DNA from: Faecalibacter rhinopitheci
GTDB taxonomy: Bacteria > Bacteroidota > Bacteroidia > Flavobacteriales > Weeksellaceae
DNA length: 64,000 nucleotides
Direction of reading: 5' to 3'
Assembly (NCBI RefSeq): GCF_015234135.1
Contig: NZ_JADGIK010000002.1
Coordinates: forward strand, 372,001 to 436,000
Shown here: one piece after another, positions 16,120-25,602 of the stretch
How the letters are laid out: every line of letters begins with the position of its first letter
How positions within the stretch are numbered: position 1 is the stretch's first letter
Translations under genes and position numbers: made by a program
Notes under the pieces: generated by a model
The model's input: the letters and a program-made list of their open reading frames with translations, nothing else
Told to the model about the DNA's origin: nothing
Databases searched by the model: none

Positions 16120-18735
16120 ATGGCTATAAAAAATACACAACAAGAACCTAAAACAAATAAAACCAAATTATACTTAACGGGAATAAATATAATTATAATA
16201 GGAATTGGATTCTTACTTTTTATTTCATTTTTCTCCTATTATTTTAATGGATTCCAAGATCAAAGTCAAATTACTTCTTTAATGGATAAAGATGTAGTTG
16301 CAGAAAATTCTTTCGGAAAATTAGGAGCGTTAGCTGGTGATGTATTCATACATAATGGAATAGGAATTGCAGCATTTATATTACCTATATTTTTAGTCTT
16401 ATTTGGAGCAAAAAAAATAACTGGAAGTAAAGCGATTAAACCTTTTGGATTTCTTTCTAAATGCATTTTCTTCTTAATATGGTTACCTATTTTTATTGGT
16501 TTTTCTTATCCAGATCATCCAGAATTTTCTGGAATAATGGGATTTGAGATCAATGACTTTATGAATAGTTTCGTAGGAAAAATTGGTGTAGGATTTATTT
16601 TGCTTATTTCATTAGTTATCTATTTAATGTTTCGTTATGATTTAACGTACGATCGTTTTGTAGCTTGGCAAGAAAAAAGACGCGAAAAATTACGTCTTGA
16701 GAAAGAAGAAGAAGAACGAATAAGATTAGAAGAAGAACGTCTATTACTTGAAAAACGCGAGCAAGAACGTTTAACAGAATTTAATAAACAACAAGAATTA
16801 AAAATTCAGCAAAGAGTAAAAGAAGAAGAAGAGATACTTGAAAATTTTAATTCAGAAGCGATTAAATTAAATCAGGAAAAGCAACTTAATGAAAAAATAA
16901 ATACAGAAACTATAGAAGTTGCAGAAATACAACCACAAAGTGCTGAAAATGCTTTTGGTATAAATTCAATTGACAAAGATGACGATGATCATTCTATTTC
17001 ATTAAATATTATAGATGTTGTTGAAGAGGATGTTATAGAAGATGCAAACGACTTTAAAGTTCAATTACCTGTAGAAGAAGAATTATATGTTGAACCAGTT
17101 ACGGAAGAAAATTTAGATCTGATAGAAGATATTAAAATCGAAGAAACTGGACTAGAATTAAAAATAGAAACCGTTCAAGTAGAAGAAACAGTAGAACAAG
17201 CTGCTGCAAGAATTGTATCTGAACAAGGTGAATATGATCCGAGAAAAGATTTACCAAATTATCAATTTCCTAAAATAAATTTATTAAAGAAATATGATGC
17301 CTCTAACACGACGATGATAGATCAGAAAGAGTTAGAAGCTAATAAAAATCGTATTCTTGAGACATTAAATAATTATGGTATTGGAATAGAATCCATTAAA
17401 GCGACAATTGGCCCAACTGTTACATTATATGAAATTGTACCACAAGCTGGAGTGCGTATTTCTAAAATCAAAAACTTAGAAGATGATATTGCATTAAGTT
17501 TAGCAGCATTAGGTATTCGTATTATTGCACCAATTCCAGGAAAAGGAACCATCGGTATTGAAGTTCCTAATAGTAATCCTGCGATGGTATCGATGCACTC
17601 TGTTATTGCTTCTCAAAAATTTCAGTCTACGGATATGGAATTGCCGATTGCTTTTGGAAAAACTATTACAAACGAAACATTTATTGCTGATCTAGCTAAA
17701 ATGCCTCACCTACTTATGGCGGGTGCAACTGGACAAGGTAAATCTGTTGGGTTAAATGCGATTATTACATCTTTAATTTACAAGAAACATCCTTCTGAAT
17801 TAAAATTTGTTATGGTCGATCCTAAAAAGGTTGAACTTACTTTATATTCAAAAATAGAAAGACATTTTCTTGCTAAACTTCCGGATTCTGAAGATGCAAT
17901 TATTACTGATAATGCAAAAGTTATCAATACATTAAATTCATTATGTATTGAGATGGATGATCGTTATGAATTATTAAAGAATGCATTTGTAAGAAACATT
18001 AAAGAATATAATACAAAATTTAAAGCTAGAAAGTTAAATCCGGACAATGGACATCGATTTCTACCTTACATTGTATTAATTGTAGATGAATTTGCAGATT
18101 TAATAATGACTGCGGGAAAAGAAGTAGAATTACCAATTGCTCGTTTAGCGCAATTAGCTCGTGCGGTGGGAATTCATTTAATTATTGCTACTCAGCGTCC
18201 TTCGGTTAATGTAATTACAGGTACCATAAAAGCCAATTTCCCTGGACGTGTTGCTTTCCGTGTAACTTCTAAAATTGATTCTAGAACAATTTTGGATTCG
18301 GCTGGTGCAGATCAACTAATCGGTAAAGGTGATATGTTATTTACTACAGGAAATGAACTCATCCGTTTACAATGTGCTTTCGTAGATACACCAGAAGTAG
18401 ATGATATTACCGAATTTATTGGTGAACAAAGAGGTTATCCAGATGCTATGCATTTACCTGAATATGTGGGAGAAAATGAAGGATCTAGTGTAAGCGTGGA
18501 TTTATCAGACCGCGACGTTTTATTTAATGATGCCGCTCGTCTTATTGTTATTGCACAACAAGGTTCAGCTTCTCTTTTACAACGAAAACTAAAATTAGGA
18601 TATAATAGAGCGGGACGATTAATCGACCAATTAGAGGCTGCAGGAATTGTAGGCCCGTTTGAAGGAAGTAAGGCACGACAAGTATTAGTTTCAGATGAGG
18701 TTAATTTGGAACAGTTGTTGAATAATTTAAATTAA
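16120..18735 (+). CDS. ftsK: DNA translocase FtsK/SpoIIIE
   Basis: An 871-residue septal DNA pump. The N-terminus has four membrane segments (about 20-40, 75-95, 107-125, 150-170). A charged Glu/Lys-rich linker of about 200 residues follows, then the RecA-like motor with Walker A GATGQGKS (535-542), Walker B VLIVDEFADL and the ATQRPS motif. The C-terminal gamma winged helix (QGSASLLQRKLKLGYNRAGRLID) would read the KOPS/XerD-dif region. It clears DNA from the closing septum and activates XerD (1626-2516). I chose the ATG at 16120 over 16105 because of the promoter position. The downstream lolA-like gene starts 17 nt after the stop. Confidence 0.95.
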   Translation: MAIKNTQQEPKTNKTKLYLTGINIIIIGIGFLLFISFFSYYFNGFQDQSQITSLMDKDVVAENSFGKLGALAGDVFIHNGIGIAAFILPIFLVLFGAKKITGSKAIKPFGFLSKCIFFLIWLPIFIGFSYPDHPEFSGIMGFEINDFMNSFVGKIGVGFILLISLVIYLMFRYDLTYDRFVAWQEKRREKLRLEKEEEERIRLEEERLLLEKREQERLTEFNKQQELKIQQRVKEEEEILENFNSEAIKLNQEKQLNEKINTETIEVAEIQPQSAENAFGINSIDKDDDDHSISLNIIDVVEEDVIEDANDFKVQLPVEEELYVEPVTEENLDLIEDIKIEETGLELKIETVQVEETVEQAAARIVSEQGEYDPRKDLPNYQFPKINLLKKYDASNTTMIDQKELEANKNRILETLNNYGIGIESIKATIGPTVTLYEIVPQAGVRISKIKNLEDDIALSLAALGIRIIAPIPGKGTIGIEVPNSNPAMVSMHSVIASQKFQSTDMELPIAFGKTITNETFIADLAKMPHLLMAGATGQGKSVGLNAIITSLIYKKHPSELKFVMVDPKKVELTLYSKIERHFLAKLPDSEDAIITDNAKVINTLNSLCIEMDDRYELLKNAFVRNIKEYNTKFKARKLNPDNGHRFLPYIVLIVDEFADLIMTAGKEVELPIARLAQLARAVGIHLIIATQRPSVNVITGTIKANFPGRVAFRVTSKIDSRTILDSAGADQLIGKGDMLFTTGNELIRLQCAFVDTPEVDDITEFIGEQRGYPDAMHLPEYVGENEGSSVSVDLSDRDVLFNDAARLIVIAQQGSASLLQRKLKLGYNRAGRLIDQLEAAGIVGPFEGSKARQVLVSDEVNLEQLLNNLN

Positions 18736-18752
18736 CAAAATTGTCAAATTGT

Positions 18753-19385
18753 ATGAAAAAATATATTTTTAGTTTTATGTTACTATTCGTAGGAATTGGA
18801 ATAGTAAACGCGCAAACCGCAAAACAATGGTTAGATAAAGTACAACAGAAATACCAAAACGCCCAAACATATTATATTAAATTTGATTTTGAGCATTTAG
18901 CTAATGGAAAAACACAATCTCAATCAGGAGAAGTTTTTGCTGCAAAACAAAAATTTAATTTAAATGTAAATGATGTAAATCAAATATTTGATGGGAAAAA
19001 ATTAATAACTGTAGCAAAAGATGATAAAGAAGTGGTTATTTCTAACGCTACAAATACAGAAGATTTTTTGACACCTACAAAAGTTTTAAATTCTTACAAA
19101 ACCGGTTACCAATATGCGTTAGATAAAAAGCAAACTATCAACGGGCAATCTATACAATTAATAAAACTAACACCTACAACACAGAATTCTTCTATGAAAT
19201 ATTCTGTTCTAGGAGTAAACACAAAAAATAATCAAATTTATTCGTACCAAGAATTTTCTAAAGATGGCTCAAAAACATCGATTATAGTAAAAGAATACTT
19301 AGAAAATTTAATTATTCACAAAGATTACTTTAACTTTGACCAAAAGAAATATAAGTCTAAAGGCTATATTATTACTCAATTATAA
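18753..19385 (+). CDS. Outer-membrane lipoprotein carrier LolA-like protein
   Basis: A 210-residue periplasmic protein; the ATG at 18753 begins the signal peptide (MKKYIFSFMLLFVGIGIVNAQ), while an upstream TTG is discounted. The mature part starts with TAKQWLDKVQQKYQNAQTYY and continues with half-barrel strands (FEHLANGKTQSQSGEVFAAK, FNLNVNDVNQIFDGKKL), typical of the LolA fold that shuttles lipoproteins from LolCDE to the outer membrane. Bacteroidota commonly have a LolA gene between ftsK and an LptF/LptG permease, as here. It overlaps no gene but lies 3 nt before the permease, so the three form an operon. Confidence 0.87.
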   Translation: MKKYIFSFMLLFVGIGIVNAQTAKQWLDKVQQKYQNAQTYYIKFDFEHLANGKTQSQSGEVFAAKQKFNLNVNDVNQIFDGKKLITVAKDDKEVVISNATNTEDFLTPTKVLNSYKTGYQYALDKKQTINGQSIQLIKLTPTTQNSSMKYSVLGVNTKNNQIYSYQEFSKDGSKTSIIVKEYLENLIIHKDYFNFDQKKYKSKGYIITQL

Positions 19386-19388
19386 TCA

Positions 19389-20855
19389 ATGTTAAAAAAG
19401 CTTGACCGTTATATACTTAAAACCTTTTTAGGTCCATTTTTTTTCATCTTTAGTATATTATTTTTCATTTTCATCGTGCAATTTGCATGGCAAGAAATGG
19501 AAAAATTTATTGGTAAAGGTCTTGAGTGGTATACTATTGCAGAGTTGCTATTATACCTAGGTATTAACGTTATACAATTAGTTTTACCCTTAACCGTATT
19601 GTTAGGGTCTATTATGACGTTTGGTGGATTTGGTGAACGCTATGAATTAGCTGCCATGAAAGCATCTGGTATATCTCTAATACGCATTATTGCACCAGTA
19701 TTCACTTTAGTATTTTGTTTATCTGTCGGTTTGTATTTTTTTGGAGATCGTGTAATGCCTTTATCTCAAAGAAAGGCAAAAAATTTACTTTTCACGATTA
19801 TACAGACGAAACCTACAATGCAAATAAAAGAAGGTGTCTTTATTGAAACTATTCCTAATTTTCAACTTAAAATCAATCAAGTAAGTGGAGAAAATAGTGA
19901 ATTTCTTAAAGATATATTCGTACATCAAAATGCTGGTTTTGGAGAAAATACTATGACTATTCTTGCTAAAGATGGTATATTGAAAGCAGACAAAGATGAT
20001 AATAGATACCTAAAACTTGAGTTATTTAATGGAATAGCTTATACCGATAATATTCAAGGTAAAAATGTTCTTCAACGTCAAAAACAAGAAAATCAAACTA
20101 CTAAGTTTGATACATTGAATTATTATTTTGATATATCTGAATTATTAGAAAAAAACAACGATCAAAATCAAGCCGGAGATCATTACAAATTTTTAAATGG
20201 TAGTGATTTAAGCCTGATGATTGATACGATTACAACAAGTTATCGAGAGACTTATAAGAATGAACAGCAAAAGGCATTCGATAATAATTTTTTCTTCGCA
20301 AAAGAATTTTCTAAAATAGACTCTACAAACCTTAGTCCTATCGTAGAATTTGAAGAATTTAATCAACAAGATCAAGACCGTATTATTAATCAAGCCATAC
20401 AAATGGTAGATAGAGATAAGGAAAATGCTGGATATTTAGTTGAATTTTTTAAGAATAATGACAAATATTTTTCTAAAGTTAATCTACATTATTACAGAAA
20501 CTTATCATATGCGGTAACATGTTTAGTTTTCTTTTTAATTGGAGCTCCTTTGGGATCTATCGTTAAAAAAGGTGGAATTGGAATGCCAGTAATTATCTCG
20601 ATTGTAATTTTCGTGATTTACTTTGTAATCAATTTCTCTGCAGAAAACACTGCAAAAAATGGAAAAATATCTCCATTTATAGCTGCATGGATTGCAAATA
20701 TGATTGCAATTCCTATTGCCATTATCTTATGTATTAAAGCCAACAAGGATTCTTCAATTTTTGATGTATCTAAATATTTAGATCCTATTAAGAATTTCTT
20801 TGGCAAATTCAAGAAAAAGAAACAAACCACGGAAGAGCATTCCCGATACCAATAA
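19389..20855 (+). CDS. LptF/LptG-family (YjgP/YjgQ) permease
   Basis: A 488-residue inner-membrane subunit of the lipopolysaccharide export ABC transporter LptBFG. Three membrane segments precede a periplasmic beta-jellyroll-like domain (about 130-370, with NFQLKINQVSGEN and LKLELFNGIAYTDN), and three more follow (about 375-455). The first segments carry the family pattern LDRYILKTFLGPF and GSIMTFGGFGERYELAAMKASG. Whether it is LptF or LptG cannot be decided. It is translated with the lolA-like gene (3-nt gap), and the ribB(A) ATG follows 10 nt after its stop, linking envelope biogenesis with a riboflavin gene in one message. Confidence 0.9.
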   Translation: MLKKLDRYILKTFLGPFFFIFSILFFIFIVQFAWQEMEKFIGKGLEWYTIAELLLYLGINVIQLVLPLTVLLGSIMTFGGFGERYELAAMKASGISLIRIIAPVFTLVFCLSVGLYFFGDRVMPLSQRKAKNLLFTIIQTKPTMQIKEGVFIETIPNFQLKINQVSGENSEFLKDIFVHQNAGFGENTMTILAKDGILKADKDDNRYLKLELFNGIAYTDNIQGKNVLQRQKQENQTTKFDTLNYYFDISELLEKNNDQNQAGDHYKFLNGSDLSLMIDTITTSYRETYKNEQQKAFDNNFFFAKEFSKIDSTNLSPIVEFEEFNQQDQDRIINQAIQMVDRDKENAGYLVEFFKNNDKYFSKVNLHYYRNLSYAVTCLVFFLIGAPLGSIVKKGGIGMPVIISIVIFVIYFVINFSAENTAKNGKISPFIAAWIANMIAIPIAIILCIKANKDSSIFDVSKYLDPIKNFFGKFKKKKQTTEEHSRYQ

Positions 20856-20865
20856 AGTAAAAAAA

Positions 20866-21993
20866 ATGAGCACAAGATCATCTCAATTGAATACAATTGA
20901 AGAAGCATTAGAAGATTTAAAACAAGGAAAAGTAATCATCGTTGTTGATGATGAAGACCGAGAAAATGAAGGTGACTTTTTATGTACTGCACAATCAGCG
21001 ACGCCAGAAGTAATAAACTTCATGGTAACGCATGGTAGAGGTTTAGTATGTGCACCACTTACACAAGAACGTTGTAAGAAATTGGGGCTAGATTTAATGG
21101 TAGGACATAATACAGCTATCTATGAAACTAACTTTACGGTATCTGTAGACTTACAAGGACATGGATGTACAACAGGAATTTCTGCTTCAGATAGATCAAA
21201 AACAATTCAAGCCTTAATTGATGAAAATATTGATCCTGATGAATTAGGTAGACCTGGACATATTTTCCCTTTAATCTCTAAAGATGGTGGGGTTTTAGTT
21301 CGTATGGGGCATACAGAAGCTGCTGTAGATTTAGCGCGTATGGCAGGACATTACCCTGCAGGTTGTATTGTTGAAATTTTGAAAGAAGATGGTGAGATGG
21401 CACGCTTACCTCAACTTTTAGAGATTGCTAAGAAATTTGATTTAAAAATAGTTTCTATAGAAGATTTGATTGCTTACAGATTACAAAATGAATCATTAAT
21501 TAAGCGTATTGAAGAATTTGAAACAAAAACAAGTTTTGGTGATTTTAAATTAATTGCTTATCAACAAACAACTGATGACCAAATTCACTTTGCTTTAACT
21601 AAAGGTGAATGGACTAAAGACGATGTAGTACCCGTTAGAGTAAAATCATCAAATAATTATTATGATTTATTTTCAGCTTTACAGAATGGAGAAACTCCAT
21701 TATTAGAAAAAACTGCGAAAATTATTGATGAAGCTGGAAAGGGTGTTATTATATTTATTAATAATATTCAAAATGCTGATTTAGTTCAATCTAAATTACA
21801 GACTTTTAAAGCTTATTCTGAAGGTAAAATTCAGTCAGGTATATTACCTGAAGATGAAAGAAACCATGGAATTGGTTCTCAAATCATCAAAGATTTAGGT
21901 ATCCAAAAAATGGATGTTATTACAAGACAAATTGTTGATGAGCCACATACTACACAGTATGGTTTAGACATTGTTTCGTACACTAAATTATAA
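20866..21993 (+). CDS. ribB: 3,4-dihydroxy-2-butanone-4-phosphate synthase with degenerate GTP cyclohydrolase II domain
   Basis: A 375-residue two-domain riboflavin-pathway protein. The ATG at 20866 begins MSTRSSQLNTIEEAL, the usual N-terminus; the longer reading overlaps the permease. Residues 1-210 form RibB, converting ribulose-5-phosphate to the C4 precursor, with DDEDRENEGD, THGRGLVCAPL, GISASDRSKT and GHTEAAVDLARM all intact. The RibA-like C-terminal half (about 215-375) lacks the zinc cysteines (the HSECLTGD and RCDCG motifs) and the RQEGRGIGL nucleotide loop, which here reads as RNHGIGSQI. It is therefore unlikely to open GTP, and a true RibA must be encoded elsewhere. The gene ends at a shared terminator (22011-22045). 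Confidence 0.9.
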   Translation: MSTRSSQLNTIEEALEDLKQGKVIIVVDDEDRENEGDFLCTAQSATPEVINFMVTHGRGLVCAPLTQERCKKLGLDLMVGHNTAIYETNFTVSVDLQGHGCTTGISASDRSKTIQALIDENIDPDELGRPGHIFPLISKDGGVLVRMGHTEAAVDLARMAGHYPAGCIVEILKEDGEMARLPQLLEIAKKFDLKIVSIEDLIAYRLQNESLIKRIEEFETKTSFGDFKLIAYQQTTDDQIHFALTKGEWTKDDVVPVRVKSSNNYYDLFSALQNGETPLLEKTAKIIDEAGKGVIIFINNIQNADLVQSKLQTFKAYSEGKIQSGILPEDERNHGIGSQIIKDLGIQKMDVITRQIVDEPHTTQYGLDIVSYTKL

Positions 21994-22010
21994 AATATAC
22001 AGTCTAATAA

Positions 22011-22045
22011 AAAAAATCCAGCTTATATTATAAGCTGGATTTTTT
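22011..22045. terminator. Bidirectional terminator between ribB and the Lrp gene
   Basis: Stem ATCCAGCTTAT / ATAAGCTGGAT extended by A-T pairs, 3-nt loop, A run left and T run right. Confidence 0.85.
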
Positions 22046-22051
22046 TTTATA

Positions 22052-22528
22052 TTATAATTCCGGAATTACAATTGTAGGAACCTCTTTTATCGTTTGTAAT
22101 ACAATTGTAGTACGAGTAGATGTTATCCCATTAATTTTACTTAATGAAGTACGCATAAGCTCTACTAGCCCTTCAGAATCTGCAGTTCTAACTTTTATTA
22201 AATAGCCATCATCGCCAGCGATATCATGTACCTCTAAAACTTCTGGGATTTCCGCTAACAGATTACCAACTGTTTCATCTCCAATAATATCAGTTGTTTT
22301 AATAAATATAAATGATAACAATTTTTGCCCAATCGAAACTGGATTTATCTTTGCATGATAGGATAAAATAACTTGCTTCTGCTCTAGCTTTTTTACTCTT
22401 TCTAGAATTCCAGATGGCGCCATCCCTAATTCTCTCGCAATATCTGCATTATTAATACGCGCATTTGCTTGCATTAAACGCATTATTTTTAAATCTATAT
22501 TATCTAAATTTATTTCAATCTTATTCAT
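22052..22528 (-). CDS. Lrp/AsnC-family transcriptional regulator
   Basis: A 158-residue feast/famine regulator. The ATG at 22528 (MNKIEINLDNIDLKIMRLMQ) gives the canonical N-terminus; the upstream ATG falls inside the -7 box. The winged HTH (about 5-60) contains DIARELGMAPSGILERVKKLEQ; the C-terminal RAM domain (65-150) with GDDGYLIKVRTADSEGLVELM binds an amino acid and drives oligomerisation. Targets are unknown; the MFS-porin module lies upstream but 200 nt away with separate transcription. The -7 box at 22537-22544 implies an almost leaderless mRNA and could be autoregulated. Confidence 0.9.
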   Translation of the reverse strand: MNKIEINLDNIDLKIMRLMQANARINNADIARELGMAPSGILERVKKLEQKQVILSYHAKINPVSIGQKLLSFIFIKTTDIIGDETVGNLLAEIPEVLEVHDIAGDDGYLIKVRTADSEGLVELMRTSLSKINGITSTRTTIVLQTIKEVPTIVIPEL

Positions 22529-22536
22529 AACTTTTA

Positions 22537-22544
22537 CAAAAGTA
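22537..22544 (-). promoter_or_regulatory. -7 box (TACTTTTG) for the Lrp gene
   Basis: Ends 8 nt before the ATG at 22528; any longer N-terminus would be untranscribed. Confidence 0.45.
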
Positions 22545-22602
22545 CACATTTTGTGTTAAAGCATTTATATATAAATAACTCGGTGAATTTATAGCTTTAT
22601 TA

Positions 22603-22638
22603 AAAATGAAAAGTTTAAATTTCTATACTTTTCATTTT
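22603..22638. repeat. 12-bp inverted repeat upstream of the Lrp gene
   Basis: Perfect arms AAAATGAAAAGT / ACTTTTCATTTT around a 12-nt spacer. It lies between the MFS terminator and the Lrp promoter and could be a second terminator or an operator. Confidence 0.4.
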
Positions 22639-22641
22639 GTT

Positions 22642-22671
22642 CAAAAAAAAACTGGATTTAAATAAACCCAG
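22642..22671 (-). terminator. Terminator of the porin-MFS operon
   Basis: Stem CTGGGTTT / AAATCCAG (one mismatch) on the minus strand, followed by nine T, 57 nt after the MFS stop. Confidence 0.75.
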
Positions 22672-22727
22672 CTTCACTTTCAATAATAAAAACAATTAAA
22701 TAATATTCAATTTAAAATAATAAGTCC

Positions 22728-24101
22728 TTAATCTTTATTTAGCATTGAGTGTTCTTTTGTATCTTTCATAAAGAAATAAACAATTAAAGAAAATGCTATA
22801 CATCCTGTGATGTAATAGTAGAAATAATGCTCTACATTATTTTGTTTAAATAATAATGCTAAATATTCCGCAGATCCACCAAATATACATACAGTTAGCG
22901 CATATGGTAATCCAACACCTAAAGCTCTAATCTCAGCAGGAAACAATTCTGCCTTTACAACCGCATTGATTGATGTATACCCAGAAACAATAATTAATGC
23001 TATCATTAGGTACAAAAATGCTCCCCACATAGTTGTAACATTTGCTAATCCTGTAAGTAGGGGAATAGTAAAAATAGTTCCTAAAACACCAAATCCTAAT
23101 AACAAAGGTCTACGACCAATTCTGTCTGATAACAACCCAAATAATGGTTGTAATGCAGCAAAAATCATTAGAGAGAGAAATGATATAAATGTTGATTCTT
23201 CTTTCGTAAGATTTACTGTATTTACCAAGAACTTTTGCATGTAGGTAGTATAGGTATTAAATGCTAATGTACCTCCCATTGTTAATCCGACTACTGTTAA
23301 AATAGCTTTTGGATGTTGTAAAAGTAATTTTATCGATCCATTTGATTCTTTTTTATCTGATTTACTATCATTATTATTCTCAAAAGCTTCAGTTTCATGT
23401 AAGTTCTTTCTTAGATATAAAGCAATTACAGATAATATTGCTCCAATAACAAATGGTATTCTCCATCCCCATGCAGATAATTCAGCATCTGTAAGTACAA
23501 AATTTTGCAGAATTAATAAAATTCCCAAAGCGATTAATTGTCCTCCAATTAATGTAACATATTGAAATGATGAATAGAATCCTCTACGATCTGGTGTTGC
23601 CATTTCTGATAAATAGGTTGCCGAAACTCCATACTCTCCACCTACACTCAACCCTTGTAATAGTCGTGCAATCAGTAATAATGCCGGAGCTAAGACTCCA
23701 ATCGTTTGATATGTTGGGGTCAATGCAATTAATAAAGATCCAAATGACATTAATAATACAGATAAAGTCATTGCTTTTTTACGTCCAACTTTGTCTGCAA
23801 TTGTCCCAAATAGCCATCCTCCTACTGGCCTCATTAAGAAACCTACTGCAAAAATACCAGCTGTATTTAACAATTGTGCAGTTGTATCACCTGTTGGGAA
23901 AAAAGCTGAGGAAAAATAAATTGCAAATGCTGCATATGCATACCAATCGTACCACTCTACAAGATTACCAATAGAACCTCCAATAATGGCTTGCACACGA
24001 TCTTTAACCGTTAATTCCGAGTCTAATTTTATATTTTTTTGTCTAGCAGTTATTTTTTTATCCTGCTGTTCAGCTTTAATTGTAGTTATTGTATCTGACA
24101 T
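22728..24101 (-). CDS. MFS transporter, metabolite:H+ symporter type (KgtP/ProP-like)
   Basis: A 457-residue inner-membrane carrier with 12 predicted segments. The hallmarks of the MHS branch are visible: GGSIGNLVEWYDWYAY in TM1, the loop 2-3 motif GTIADKVGRKKAM, RLLQGLSVGGEYGVSATYLSE in TM4-5, and the second half repeat GLLSDRIGRRPLLL. Characterised relatives carry alpha-ketoglutarate, dicarboxylates, citrate, proline or betaine with protons; which is used here is unknown. It lies 24 nt downstream of porin 1 and shares its operator region, so the pair probably takes one substrate across both membranes under control of the adjacent two-component system. Confidence 0.9.
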   Translation of the reverse strand: MSDTITTIKAEQQDKKITARQKNIKLDSELTVKDRVQAIIGGSIGNLVEWYDWYAYAAFAIYFSSAFFPTGDTTAQLLNTAGIFAVGFLMRPVGGWLFGTIADKVGRKKAMTLSVLLMSFGSLLIALTPTYQTIGVLAPALLLIARLLQGLSVGGEYGVSATYLSEMATPDRRGFYSSFQYVTLIGGQLIALGILLILQNFVLTDAELSAWGWRIPFVIGAILSVIALYLRKNLHETEAFENNNDSKSDKKESNGSIKLLLQHPKAILTVVGLTMGGTLAFNTYTTYMQKFLVNTVNLTKEESTFISFLSLMIFAALQPLFGLLSDRIGRRPLLLGFGVLGTIFTIPLLTGLANVTTMWGAFLYLMIALIIVSGYTSINAVVKAELFPAEIRALGVGLPYALTVCIFGGSAEYLALLFKQNNVEHYFYYYITGCIAFSLIVYFFMKDTKEHSMLNKD

Positions 24102-24125
24102 AATATTATAGATTTATGATATTAA

Positions 24126-25547
24126 TTATAAGGCGATTTGTAAAGTCAAAATATGCTCTCCTTTTCTCGTAAAAACTTCTTTAGTTTCAGCATCAAATAA
24201 TGGACGAGAAGAATATTGATAAGCAACTTTTGCGTTTTGAGAGAGGACAAAAAGATTAGCACCAAATTCATAAAAATGTGCAATTTCATTTAATCCTTCT
24301 AGATCTTTTAATGTATATGCAGCAAATGGCTGAAGTTTAACTTTTTGACTGAAATTAGGTAAAACAAATCCAGCTTGTGTATACCACATATTTCCTGTTC
24401 CTAAAAGATATTTTGCATTTCCGAAACCTTCTACTGCAATTGGACCGTTATAAGAACTATCCTTGGTTCCTTGATTCATAATTCCATTAGTACGAAGATA
24501 ATTTGGCCCAAAATTATAATTATAAAATACTGAGTATATAGAAAGAGCCATCTCTTTAGATTTTGGTCCTATCGGCATATCCAAAAATGCATCTACTCCG
24601 ATCAATGTATTATCATAAGATTTGTACAATCCGTCTTCGGTTTGTGCTAACGTAGCATCTGATGTAGTATAAATACCTGCTCCTATATTAAAGACTTTTT
24701 TAGATCCAATATATGTTCCCGGCAAAAAGGATAACAAAGTATTTTCCTTTTCTAAAAACTGATACATACCATACCCTGAAAAAGATAATTTACCTGTTTG
24801 GTTATTATCTACAATTTCTCCGATTAAAGGCTGTTTATTAGTTGCAAATGGCTTATTAATAGCTACTCGGTAATTAAATTTATTATAATCTCCATGAAAA
24901 AAAACACCAAACTGACGAGAAAACTGATCTGAAACTTCAATATTCGGAAAATTAAAAACAGGTAAATCAGCAGTCAACATTTTTGTTGTACTGGCATTAG
25001 TTAATCTAGAAATTCCTGACCAACTATGCAATCCTGCTCCAACGTATAAATGGTTTTTATTCTCTTTTTTAGTGGTAGAATTTACACGAGGAATAATTGC
25101 TAATTCATTATACGCATCCATAAAAAACATTTGCGGCTTTTTACCTTGCCCATTTGCACCTGTACCAGATCCTCCACCACTAATAAAAGATTGATTATTA
25201 ATGCCAAATTGAATATAAATAGAATAAGCATTAGACAATTGCGCCTGCATCGTAACACGCATACGACGTAAACCTGCATCGTAGGTATTTTCTTGTAGCA
25301 TTCCATTAACAGCTGTTCCTGGATTATTTTCTAGATATCTCAACCAAAACTGAGTTGATAGTCCAAACTTGATATTTTTTTCACCTGATGAATCAAGATT
25401 TACTTTTAATTCTCCTAATGAATTTTTAAACTTAATATCTTGTTGATTTTCTTTAATTATAGGTTTATTAAATTCAACATTCAAAGAATCTTGAGCATAA
25501 ATATTTAGAGTAAAATTCAGGGCAATTAGAGCAAATATTATTCTCAT
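24126..25547 (-). CDS. Outer-membrane porin-like beta-barrel protein 1
   Basis: A 473-residue exported barrel protein with signal peptide MRIIFALIALNFTLNIYAQ. It has many amphipathic strands, Gly/Asn-rich turns and a final strand HILTLQIAL. It is clearly paralogous to 27737-29170 (shared blocks TYDAGLRRMRVTMQAQL, NNQSFISGGG, FMDAYNELAIIP, LLGTGNMWYTQ, DLEGLNEI), with well over half of positions alike by eye. The architecture recalls phosphate-selective porin O/P-type or other substrate-specific porins. The neighbouring MFS carrier and OmpR/histidine kinase pair suggest an inducible porin for an organic acid or similar. The ATG is preceded by the repeat-rich operator region 25560-25681. Confidence 0.8.
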   Translation of the reverse strand: MRIIFALIALNFTLNIYAQDSLNVEFNKPIIKENQQDIKFKNSLGELKVNLDSSGEKNIKFGLSTQFWLRYLENNPGTAVNGMLQENTYDAGLRRMRVTMQAQLSNAYSIYIQFGINNQSFISGGGSGTGANGQGKKPQMFFMDAYNELAIIPRVNSTTKKENKNHLYVGAGLHSWSGISRLTNASTTKMLTADLPVFNFPNIEVSDQFSRQFGVFFHGDYNKFNYRVAINKPFATNKQPLIGEIVDNNQTGKLSFSGYGMYQFLEKENTLLSFLPGTYIGSKKVFNIGAGIYTTSDATLAQTEDGLYKSYDNTLIGVDAFLDMPIGPKSKEMALSIYSVFYNYNFGPNYLRTNGIMNQGTKDSSYNGPIAVEGFGNAKYLLGTGNMWYTQAGFVLPNFSQKVKLQPFAAYTLKDLEGLNEIAHFYEFGANLFVLSQNAKVAYQYSSRPLFDAETKEVFTRKGEHILTLQIAL

Positions 25548-25578
25548 TATTCAACTTAATTTTCATTATTATTTTTCA

Positions 25579-25593
25579 GTGTATTTTTTACAC
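25579..25593. promoter_or_regulatory. Palindrome GTGTA-N5-TACAC, copy 1
   Basis: GTGTATTTTTTACAC, 32 nt upstream of the porin 1 ATG. Copy 2 starts 24 bp further on; both are followed by the same extra C. Candidate operator. Confidence 0.55.
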
Positions 25594-25602
25594 CTTAATG
25601 TT

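Noticed and set aside
23567-23974. Plus-strand ORF of 135 codons
   Set aside because: Antisense to the well-supported MFS gene, with a biased Leu/Gln composition of a mirror frame.
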